Shown in pieces: positions 27,761 to 36,100 of a stretch of 64,000 nt of DNA. The notes beneath the pieces were generated by a model. That model had not been told where the DNA came from. It ran no database searches and was given only the letters and a program-made list of their open reading frames with translations. This DNA comes from Paenibacillus sp. FSL R5-0341. GTDB lineage: Bacteria > Bacillota > Bacilli > Paenibacillales > Paenibacillaceae. Each line of letters begins with the position of its first letter. Position 1 is the stretch's first letter. The stretch lies in NCBI RefSeq assembly GCF_037975235.1, contig NZ_CP150241.1, positions 2,790,001-2,854,000 of the forward strand, in the 5' to 3' direction. The position numbers and the translations under genes were made by a program.

Positions 27761-29976
27761 GTGAGAATCCGTTCTATCGGCTGGCTCCGTTTGTTCAGGA
27801 ATTTATATATAAAAAAAGATGGGAATCGCTTCGTCCTGCTCAGATTGAGGCCTGCAATATCTGTTTTCATACCCCGCATCATATGCTGATTGCGGCGGGA
27901 ACGGCCTCCGGCAAAACGGAGGCGGCTTTTTTTCCTGCATTGACCGAGCTGTATGAACGGCCTTCCAAGTCGGTTGGTATTTTGTACATTGGACCTCTGA
28001 AAGCCCTGATTAATGATCAATTCGAACGGCTTAAGGATCTGTTATCCGAAGGAAATATTCCGGTTTGGCATTGGCACGGGGACGTGCCTCAGGCGGAGAA
28101 AACAAAACTGATGAAGAATCCGTCCGGTGTGCTCCAGATAACGCCAGAATCGCTGGAAGGTCTGCTCATGAATCGACCGAATGCAATCCCGGCGCTGTTT
28201 CATGACTTGCGATATGTCATCATCGATGAGGTACATGCCTTTATGGGAGCGGATCGGGGCATTCAAGTACTCAGCGAGCTTGCCAGAATCGAGCGTATGG
28301 CTGGCTGTACACCGCGAAGAGTGGGCTTGTCGGCTACACTCAGTGACTATGATGCGGCTACATCTTGGCTTGCTGCCGGAACGCAGCAGGGTGTGGATGT
28401 GGTCTCTTCCCCGGGCGGTCGCAAGTTGCGACTGCGGGTGGAACATTTCTCTTTTCCAGATGCGCAGGACGAGGAGCAGGCGGAGCAGCTTCATAACGCA
28501 CGTAAAGCGTACTACGACTTCATCTATGAGAGCACACATCGTAAAAAAGCGCTGATCTTCACCAACAGCCGTACCGATGCAGAAGTCACCATTCTTGAGA
28601 TGCGGCGGGTCGCGGCTCGCAGGGAGGAACGTGATGTGTTCCATGTTCATCATGGAAGTATCTCCGCCATGCTGAGGGAAGAGACGGAAGCTGCCCTACG
28701 CACTGGATCAGGGCCCGCGGTTGCTGCGGCAACGGTCACGCTTGAACTGGGCATCGATCTGGGCGAACTGGAACGTGTGGTTCAGCTCGGTGCACCGTAT
28801 AGTGCGTCCAGCTTTGTACAGCGTCTGGGACGATCAGGGAGACGAGAGGACATGGCATCGGAGATGCTTTTTGTATGTCCGGAGGAAGAGGATGAGGAAG
28901 CACAATTGCCAGCACGTATGCCGTGGACATTGATGCGTGCGATTGCTGTTATCGAACTATATGTAAAAACGAAGTGGGTCGAGCCGCTTGAAGCCCGCAA
29001 AATGCCCATAGGTGTGCTCTACCATCAGACGATGAGCATGCTGAAAAGTATGGGGGAGGCGGAGCCGAGAGATCTTGCAGAAGCCATCCTTTCACTGGCT
29101 CCATTTGCGTTGATTAGAACTGATCAATATCAGGTTTTCCTGAATTACCTCATTGAGACGGATCATCTGCAATGGACAGAAGAGCGAACGCTGATCATCG
29201 GTCTGACTGGTGAGAAAATCGTGAATAATTATCGCTTCTACGCAGTGTTTAAGGACGATGAGGAACATAAGGTGCTTAACGGATCTGAAGAAATTGGTTC
29301 GATTACAACCGTACCCCCTCCTGGCTATTGCTTCTCGCTCGCAGGAAAACTGTGGAAAGTGGAAGAGGTCGATCACAAACACAAGGCTGTGTATGTGAAG
29401 TCTGCGAAAGGTAAAGTAGATACGTTATGGCTTGGCGCGGGAGGAGATATTCATACGTCGGTGGTACAGAAAATGCGTGAAGTGTTGTCTGACTCGACCA
29501 TCTATCCCTACCTGTCACCACAAGCCGTCAATCGACTTGAACGGGCACGCCGCTTAGCTCGTGAAAGTGGACTGTTGAAACAGGTCGTGATTCCGGCAGG
29601 GGGAGATTCGATGTACGTTCTTCCTTGGGTTGGAAGTAAATCGTTCCGTACATTGGAGCGCTTGATGAAGCATAATCTGTCCAAGAAACTTGCCTTGCGT
29701 TCGGTAGTGCCCATGGAGCCATATTATTTTGTGGTGTCTGGCAAAGTCGATGAACGAACATTGTTAGCAGAGATCATGAGTGAGTGTCGAACGGCTGAAG
29801 ACGCATCTGCGTTACTGGCTGAAGATGAAGCACCTTATCTGGGCAAGTATGATGAATTTGTCGCACCACCTTTGATCCGTGAGGCTTTTGCCGTGGATGG
29901 GCTGGATCTGGATGGATTGAAGGAAGGTTTACAGCAAACTTTGGAGTGGGATTCCTCGAGTACCAAACGGACATGA
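27757..29976 (+). CDS. Lhr/BrxHI-like DEAD/DEAH-box helicase
   Basis: A 739-residue superfamily 2 helicase. Motifs in order: Q-like LRPAQIEA, motif I AAGTASGKTEAAFFPAL (about 46-60), Ia YIGPLKALINDQ, motif II VIIDEVHAF (DEVH, about 157), motif III LSATL, motif IV LIFTNSR, motif V ATVTLELGIDLG, and motif VI QRLGRSGRR. The C-terminal half contains a winged-helix-like region and a conserved block (PPGYCFSLAGKLWKVEEVD) seen in Lhr-core proteins. It is translationally coupled to the ATPase upstream. Likely a DNA translocase or 3'-5' helicase. Whether the cassette serves phage defence or genome maintenance cannot be decided from sequence. Confidence 0.85.
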   Translation: MSENPFYRLAPFVQEFIYKKRWESLRPAQIEACNICFHTPHHMLIAAGTASGKTEAAFFPALTELYERPSKSVGILYIGPLKALINDQFERLKDLLSEGNIPVWHWHGDVPQAEKTKLMKNPSGVLQITPESLEGLLMNRPNAIPALFHDLRYVIIDEVHAFMGADRGIQVLSELARIERMAGCTPRRVGLSATLSDYDAATSWLAAGTQQGVDVVSSPGGRKLRLRVEHFSFPDAQDEEQAEQLHNARKAYYDFIYESTHRKKALIFTNSRTDAEVTILEMRRVAARREERDVFHVHHGSISAMLREETEAALRTGSGPAVAAATVTLELGIDLGELERVVQLGAPYSASSFVQRLGRSGRREDMASEMLFVCPEEEDEEAQLPARMPWTLMRAIAVIELYVKTKWVEPLEARKMPIGVLYHQTMSMLKSMGEAEPRDLAEAILSLAPFALIRTDQYQVFLNYLIETDHLQWTEERTLIIGLTGEKIVNNYRFYAVFKDDEEHKVLNGSEEIGSITTVPPPGYCFSLAGKLWKVEEVDHKHKAVYVKSAKGKVDTLWLGAGGDIHTSVVQKMREVLSDSTIYPYLSPQAVNRLERARRLARESGLLKQVVIPAGGDSMYVLPWVGSKSFRTLERLMKHNLSKKLALRSVVPMEPYYFVVSGKVDERTLLAEIMSECRTAEDASALLAEDEAPYLGKYDEFVAPPLIREAFAVDGLDLDGLKEGLQQTLEWDSSSTKRT

Positions 29977-30012
29977 CGTATTTACGTAATAAAATTTTTA
30001 TATGGAATAGGG

Positions 30013-30041
30013 TTGACACCATCTCACCTCCCATGTAATAT
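30013..30041 (+). promoter_or_regulatory. SigA promoter of the purine-aptamer leader and exporter gene
   Basis: TTGACA (30013-30018) and TAATAT (30036-30041) are 17 bases apart. Transcription would begin near 30048, about 40 bases before the aptamer. The helicase gene ends at 29976 without a clear terminator before this promoter. Confidence 0.7.
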
Positions 30042-30084
30042 ATGAAAAGTCGTCACACACGAATTACATCAAATTGCATATATC

Positions 30085-30161
30085 ATTTCGTATAACCTCG
30101 CAGGCCGAAAGTGTACACAGGGCGAGGGTCTCTACGGGAAGCCTATACTTCCTAACTACGA
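30085..30161 (+). ncRNA. Purine-riboswitch-like aptamer with an enlarged P2 loop
   Basis: Three stems around the purine-aptamer core: P1 TCGTA (30088-30092) with TACGA (30157-30161); P2 CCTCGC (30096-30101) with GCGAGG (30122-30127); P3 GGGAAG (30136-30141) with CTTCCT (30148-30153). Joining regions match the guanine class: TATAA (J1/2), GTCTCTAC (J2/3, like GUUUCUAC with U48 to C) and ACTA (J3/1), placing C at the specificity position 74, so a guanine-like ligand is predicted. The P2 loop is about 20 bases instead of seven; its GG (30120-30121) can still pair with CC (30142-30143) in the P3 loop. Ligand identity is inference. Confidence 0.75.
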
Positions 30162-30205
30162 TGCCAAGGAACCGATTTATTCCTTGCTCGTAGTTAGGAT
30201 TTTTT
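30151..30205 (+). terminator. Riboswitch expression platform: terminator that competes with aptamer P1
   Basis: CCTAACTACGA (30151-30161), which is the 3' side of the aptamer, is an exact inverse complement of TCGTAGTTAGG (30188-30198). An inner stem CAAGGAA/TTCCTTG extends the hairpin, and T6 follows. Forming this terminator destroys P1 and P3, so ligand binding should prevent termination: an ON switch, as in the pbuE adenine riboswitch. Confidence 0.8.
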
Positions 30206-30286
30206 GCATTTTGATGGTGTCTGTGACCTTGGCATGAACTAAACATGCGGACGTACTTTTTTGATCATCAGGAGGTTTATTCACAA

Positions 30287-31240
30287 ATGAAATATTATCT
30301 GTCCGTTCTCGCAGGAGCGATGAGCTATGGCATATTATCCACGATTGTGGTTCTGGCGTACGGCGAAGGATACAAACTTGGAGAGGTTGTGGGAACACAG
30401 CTGATTACGGGTTTTCTCTTATCCTGGATGCTGGCGCTCTACACACGGTTTAGAACCAAACGCAAGTCACAGGCAGACGGCAAAGCATCAGGAGCCGTGG
30501 CACAGGTATTCAAGCGTTTGACGTGGAAACAACGTCTGCTATTGATGGCTGCTGGAACACCAACGGTAATTACAGGGCTCGTCTATTATCAGTCTTTACG
30601 TTATATTCCGGCGTCACTTGCCATTATCCTGTTATTCCAGTTCACATGGATTAGCGTATTGATTCAGGCGATAAGCAAACGTCAACGTCCAGACAAAGTC
30701 ACGTTCCTTACCTTGATCATTTTGTTCGGAGGAACTTTGCTGGCAGCCGGTTTCCTGGAACAGGGACTGGGTGAGTTCAATGGTCTGGGTATCGCACTTG
30801 GACTAATGGCAGCCGTAAGTTATTCCCTGTTTGTATTGTTCAGCGGTAAAGCAGTTCCTTCAGCGCATCCAGCCTTCCGCAGTGCGTGGATGGTTACAGG
30901 CGGATTGATCCTGCTGTGCATCTTGTTCCCACCGACATTCCTCTTTAACGGATTGATCTGGAGTCAGTTGCTTGTATTTGGATTGCTGCTCGGATTCTTC
31001 GGGGCTTTCATTCCACCTGTATTGTTCGCCATCGGCGTTCCACATATTGGTGGTGACATGGCCGGAATCCTGGGTGCTGTAGAGCTTCCAATTGCAGTTC
31101 TGTTATCCTCTATCGTGCTCCATGAGCATGTCAGCGGATTGCAATGGTTTGGGGTTATCATTGTGCTCATTGGTGTAGCCCTGCCAGAGTTGTATAAATT
31201 ACGTATGAGACGAAGTCGAAGCACACCGATATATTCCTGA
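30287..31240 (+). CDS. EamA/DMT family exporter under purine-riboswitch-like control
   Basis: A 317-residue membrane protein with ten predicted helices in two EamA repeats (YLSVLAGAMSYGILSTIVVL at the start; LLGFFGAFIPPVLFAIGVPH and VSGLQWFGVIIVLIGVALPE in the second). The start is ATG 30287, with AGGAGG at 30270-30275; the frame opens earlier (30245), but that part overlaps the leader. The preceding ON-type aptamer and terminator imply induction by a purine-like ligand, so export of a purine base or analogue is the natural hypothesis. It is monocistronic, with a terminator at 31289. Confidence 0.83.
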   Translation: MKYYLSVLAGAMSYGILSTIVVLAYGEGYKLGEVVGTQLITGFLLSWMLALYTRFRTKRKSQADGKASGAVAQVFKRLTWKQRLLLMAAGTPTVITGLVYYQSLRYIPASLAIILLFQFTWISVLIQAISKRQRPDKVTFLTLIILFGGTLLAAGFLEQGLGEFNGLGIALGLMAAVSYSLFVLFSGKAVPSAHPAFRSAWMVTGGLILLCILFPPTFLFNGLIWSQLLVFGLLLGFFGAFIPPVLFAIGVPHIGGDMAGILGAVELPIAVLLSSIVLHEHVSGLQWFGVIIVLIGVALPELYKLRMRRSRSTPIYS

Positions 31241-31288
31241 TTTATACCAAAAGGGATATTGGGAAGCATGAACGGGAATAACCGTAGT

Positions 31289-31315
31289 AAAGCCTGAGAA
31301 ATCAGGCTTTTTTTA
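31289..31315 (+). terminator. Terminator after the EamA gene
   Basis: AAAGCCTGA-GAAA-TCAGGCTTT is followed by further T residues. Confidence 0.85.
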
Positions 31316-31444
31316 ATGAATTATTTTTGCTCAAACACAATAGCCCAGAGGGGTCATTTTCATTGTCCTGCGAATCAGGTATGCTTAAAGAATACATCCG
31401 TCTGTGATTAATTATTGATGGGACATCGAATGAGGAGTGTTTAT

Positions 31445-31870
31445 ATGAAAAGCTGGTTTGGAAAAACATGGCCTTGGTTAACGCTGGGTCTGACCGTTGT
31501 TGTACTGCTTGGATCATTTTTGGTTTATTTTATGGGCAAAGACCTATCCCCGGGATCGGGAAGTGCGGTAACTGCACAAGCCGAGACTCCGGAGGATTTG
31601 AAGGGATATGAAGTCATTGATGTGGACGTGAGCAACGATGGTTTTGGACCAGATGTTATTGAGGTGAAAGCTGGCGTACCGACGAAAATCAACTTTATTC
31701 TGACCCGGTCGGTGACACATGTCAAATCGGTGGGATCACAAAAGCTTGGCATGGATTTATACATGCAAAAAGGACCTAATTATTATACCGTCGATAAAGA
31801 TCTGCCGAAGGGTGAATATGAGATTCACTGCGGTATGTACATGATATACGCAACGATTAAGGTTGTATGA
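31445..31870 (+). CDS. Membrane-anchored cupredoxin-domain protein
   Basis: A 141-residue protein with one N-terminal membrane helix (WPWLTLGLTVVVLLGSFLVYF) and an external cupredoxin-like domain. Possible copper ligands lie in TRSVTHVKSV and in EIHCGMYMIY near the C-terminus, as in plastocyanin-like Cupredoxin_1 proteins. The likely role is copper binding or electron transfer at the outer face of the membrane. The start is ATG 31445 with GAGGAG seven bases before it; earlier in-frame starts (31415 TTG, 31418 ATG) would add about ten residues before the helix and lack a ribosome binding site. Confidence 0.72.
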   Translation: MKSWFGKTWPWLTLGLTVVVLLGSFLVYFMGKDLSPGSGSAVTAQAETPEDLKGYEVIDVDVSNDGFGPDVIEVKAGVPTKINFILTRSVTHVKSVGSQKLGMDLYMQKGPNYYTVDKDLPKGEYEIHCGMYMIYATIKVV

Positions 31871-31876
31871 GTAGAG

Positions 31877-31917
31877 GGAGCATGGTTTCGGGTCACCGAG
31901 CTTTGCTCCTTTTTTTG
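31877..31917 (+). terminator. Terminator after the cupredoxin gene
   Basis: GGAGCA and TGCTCC enclose a second stem TCGG-GTCA-CCGA, followed by T7. Confidence 0.75.
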
Positions 31918-31967
31918 GTGCGTGATATCATGGAAAAGTGGGTAAAATCGATCAGGAGGTGGCAAAA

Positions 31968-32990
31968 ATGAAAGCGCTATTTATTGGAGGGACAGGCACC
32001 ATCAGTACGGCCATTACGGAAATGCTTGCACAGCAAGGCTGTGAGCTTTATTTGATTAATCGCGGCAATCGGAATAACGATTTGCCTGCAGAAGTCAACG
32101 TACTTCAAGCCGATATTAATGACGAGGCGCGTGTAGCGGAGTTGATTGCTGATCTGGAATTCGATGTTGTGGCAGATTTTATCGCTTTTGTACCGTCTCA
32201 ATTGGAGCGAGATTACCGTTTGTTCAAGGATAAAACGAAGCAGTTTATTTTTATAAGTTCAGCATCGGCGTATCAGACACCTTTGGCTGATTACCGGATC
32301 ACGGAAGGGACGCCATTATCGAATCCATACTGGGAGTATTCGCGCAACAAGATTGCGTGTGAAGACTATCTGATGAAACAATATCGTGAGCAAGGATTCC
32401 CAGTGACCATCGTGCGTCCAAGCCATACGTATGGGAACCAATCCGTACCTCTCGGTGTTCATGGTGCACAAGGCAGCTGGCAGGTTCTTAAGCGCATACG
32501 TGAAGGTAAACCTGTTATCATCCATGGAGACGGCACATCACTGTGGACCATTACGCACAATACTGATTTTGCCAAAGGGTTTATCGGGCTTATGGGAAAT
32601 ATCCATGCCATTGGTGAATCGGTACATATCACCTCAGATGAATCCGTCACGTGGAATCAAATTCATGAGATTATTGCCAGCGTGTTGGGTGTTAAGCTTC
32701 ATGCGGTACATGTACCCTCCGAGTTCTTGGCAGCATGCAGTGACCAGGATCTGCGCGGCGGTTTGTTAGGGGACAAAGCCAATACCGTTGTGTTCGATAA
32801 CAGTAAACTGAAACGGCTTGTACCGGAATTTGTAGCAACGACAAGAGCTGATCAGGGCATTCGAAGTACGATTGAGCACATTCTGGCGCATCCTGAATTA
32901 CAGACCGAAGATCCGGAATTTGATGTATGGTGTGACAAGGTTATAGGCGCATTGGATGAGGCGTTATTGAAGATCAGAGATGAGAAGTAA
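31968..32990 (+). CDS. NAD(P)-dependent epimerase/dehydratase (extended SDR family)
   Basis: A 340-residue Rossmann-fold protein. Seen: the nucleotide-binding FIGGTGTISTAI, an acidic ADINDEA that would contact the adenine ring, FISSASAY for the catalytic Ser, and YSRNKIACEDYLM with the YxxxK pair. The pattern resembles CSP41/isoflavone-reductase-like extended SDRs that act on nucleotide sugars or similar compounds; the substrate is not identifiable. The start is ATG 31968 with AGGAGGTGG upstream; an in-frame ATG at 31938 lies before that ribosome binding site. Confidence 0.78.
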   Translation: MKALFIGGTGTISTAITEMLAQQGCELYLINRGNRNNDLPAEVNVLQADINDEARVAELIADLEFDVVADFIAFVPSQLERDYRLFKDKTKQFIFISSASAYQTPLADYRITEGTPLSNPYWEYSRNKIACEDYLMKQYREQGFPVTIVRPSHTYGNQSVPLGVHGAQGSWQVLKRIREGKPVIIHGDGTSLWTITHNTDFAKGFIGLMGNIHAIGESVHITSDESVTWNQIHEIIASVLGVKLHAVHVPSEFLAACSDQDLRGGLLGDKANTVVFDNSKLKRLVPEFVATTRADQGIRSTIEHILAHPELQTEDPEFDVWCDKVIGALDEALLKIRDEK

Positions 32991-33015
32991 GAAGAAAGGC
33001 GTTCATCATCAACTG

Positions 33016-33044
33016 TTTACATTCATGAGCTGAATCGTTATAAT
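33016..33044 (+). promoter_or_regulatory. SigA promoter ahead of the giant surface-protein gene
   Basis: TTTACA and TATAAT are separated by 17 bases. The expected start near 33051 lies upstream of the hairpin at 33068-33121. Confidence 0.6.
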
Positions 33045-33067
33045 CAAGAAAAAATGACACTTGTTAG

Positions 33068-33121
33068 GGGAGGCACCCCAACTTAGGACATCGTTCCTTT
33101 GTTGGGGTGCCTCCTTTTTTT
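33068..33121 (+). terminator. Strong hairpin-T7 between a promoter and the giant gene
   Basis: GGAGGCACCCCAAC and GTTGGGGTGCCTCC form a perfect 14-bp stem with an 18-base loop, followed by T7. It can end the epimerase transcript, but it also lies between the 33016 promoter and the next gene's ribosome binding site at 33132, so it may act as an attenuator. Confidence 0.85.
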
Positions 33122-33146
33122 GGTGTACCAAAAAGGAGAGCAGACG

Positions 33147-36100
33147 TTGAAGAAATCAGGAAAACGTGTGAAGAAACAAGCGGAACAGTTAACCAAAGTG
33201 GTACTGGCATTTGCGTTATTATCACCTCAAGCCTTGTTGCTTGAATGGGGTGCAGCCACGGTAATGGCTGAAACGGTTGAAACAATCGGGATTGTATCCG
33301 ATACGTCCAGCATGAAGGCTGTACAGTCCTCCAAGGTGAAAGTGGAGATGAACAGTGACGGTAAATACAGAATTGTATTACTACCAAACACAAATGTATT
33401 TTACGGTGGCGATACAGGGAATGTATCCACCATTATCGACCATAACGGATCTCCCGTGAACTTCAAAACATTGCCGCTGAATTATTACCGAATTAACAAT
33501 AATGTGATTGAAATGTCCCGGCAAAAGGACAATGTGGAATATATTTTGCGTGTATCTATCGTTAATGCTACCTCACAAGGTGGGTACATGAAGGTTGAGC
33601 TGGAAGCTATCAACCGCAGCGGATCGGCACTGAATTTGGGTGGAACATTTTATTGGGATACGATGGTGAATGGCAATGATGCTTCTCCGTTTGAAGTCAT
33701 CGAGAATGGATGGCGCAATTATAGCGGCGGTGTTCAGGTCACGGCTTTTTATGCGAATACGTACAATGTTGTGAATGCGGATCGCATATACATGGGCCAG
33801 TACAGCAGTCCGGATAGCGCACAACTTACAGGGGGTTCTTCACCTTCGGCATTCACTCCAGGCCAGACCGTGACGGCGAGTGATACAGCTGCACAGTTCT
33901 GGTGGAATGCCAAGGCAACAGCGAATCAGACTTCACGCAAATTTTCGACCATTGTGGGGATTGGCCCCAAAAATGTTCCGCCTTCATTTACACTAACAGC
34001 ACCCTCTTCGGGTCAAACCTACTACAAAGGCGAGCAACTTCAGATCTCCGGTACAACGCGAGACACGGATGTAGGCGACCTGTTGACTGTGAAATGGTCC
34101 ATTGATGGTGGGTCCGAGAACATTCTGACCCAGATGACCGCAACGGGTTCGAATCAGTCTTTTAACACCAATTATACGTTGCCTGACACCCTGCCAGATG
34201 GCACGCACACATTGCAAGTATGGGTCATGGACGACAAAGGTGGGGTATCCTCGGCAGGAACCGTTAACTTCACGGTAAGGAGTTTTGTTGTGCCTGGAAC
34301 GCCGACGTATACACTGGTTAATCCTAATAACTTGACGGTGAACTGGGATAAGAAGGCCAATGATGCATCCGTTACGTATGAACTGAAGAATATGACAACC
34401 AATCAGATCGTGGATACAGGTGCTTCAAATAGTCGGCAGGTGACTGGACTCACTCCGAATACGAGTTATTCTTTTGCTGTACGTGCCAAAAATTCAAGTG
34501 GTTCCTTCACGGGGTACTCCACTCCATCCACAAAATATACATTGGCCAATCCACCCGCTACTGCGGCAGTGACACAATCAGGCAACTCTGTTACTGCGAG
34601 TTGGAATAATAATAGCAACCCTGCGGGCACTCAATACAAAACGGAAATACGCAGTCCAGGCGGGCAGGTCCTTGCATCAGGAACATCAACTTCAACACGT
34701 ACAGCGTTTGCCCTGACCGGACTCGCGGACGGAAAATATGAAGTATTTGTGGCAGCGCTGAATGGCGAAGGGATACAGACCCCGTATATATCCGCTGGAG
34801 AGATGATGAAAGATACGACGGGTCCAACTGCTCCTTCCGTTACAGTCACTCCATCCACATGGACAAAGGAAGATGTTCTGGTCACGGTTGAGGAAGGGAA
34901 AGATGTATTGAGCGGAACTCAAAAGACTGAAGTGAAAGTGGGTCCTGCAGGAGAATGGCGTGAATACAGTGCTCCGTTTACCGTAAACAGTGAAGGCAAC
35001 ACAACTGTTATGGCACGCAGTATTGATGCATTTGGTAATACAGGACAGGAAACCGCTGTGACAGCTAGGGTAGATCGGACGGCACCAACGCCACCTGTTA
35101 TCTCGTTGAATCCGCCCGAATGGACAAAAGCGGCAGTAATTGTGACATTAACGGAGGGTATGGACGAAGCAAGTGGCATTGGTCTGACACAGTATAAGCT
35201 GGGAAGCGAGGGAGAATGGATTGACTACAGGACCCCTTTTACACTCAGTGAAGAAGGAATAACGGAGATTTATGCACGAAGTGTAGATTGGGCGTCCAAT
35301 GTCAGTGCTTCCACTTCGGTAACAGCCAGAATCGATAAGACTGGGCCTGAGCAACCAAGGATTACGTTAAGTGAAGAGCATTGGACGAATCAGGATGTAA
35401 CTTTTGCAATAAACAGTGGTGAAGATGCAGGCAGCGGGCTTGCCAAGAGCCAATATCGACTTAACAAAGAAGGTCCCTGGATCGATTATACGGGCGAAGT
35501 GACAATTACCGATGAGGGAGAAACGATTGTATATGCACGCTCACTTGACCGTGTGGGCAATATAAGCATGTCCGCTCAGGCTACGGTTCGAATCGATACG
35601 ACTGCTCCAACCGAGCCGGTAATTCGTTTGAGTTCTTCAGGATGGAGTAAAGAACATGTGCAATTCACGATCGCTGGTAGTGTGGATGAACGAGCGATAT
35701 CCTATGAATACAGCATGAATGATGCCCCGTATATGACAGGAAATACAGGTACAGTTAGTACAAACGGCGCTACCACCATTCGGGCGCGAGCAAGAGATGC
35801 CGTTGGTAATGTGAGCAAGGAAGTCAGTCGAATCGCCTATGTGGATCAGATCGCGCCCACAATTACATTTGCACCGAACGGACATGGCTGGACGGACACG
35901 GACATATCCACTACGATTCAGTATGCTGACGCACACTCAGGCATTCAGGAGCTGGAACGATTCTATCAAGTTACGAACAGTGCAGAATCACCGGAACATT
36001 GGCTAGAAGCTCGCTCTGACGAGCATAAAGTATCCATTGAATCGGAAGGCATCTGGTACATCCATGCCAAGACCATGGACAGAGCTGGTTATACATATGA

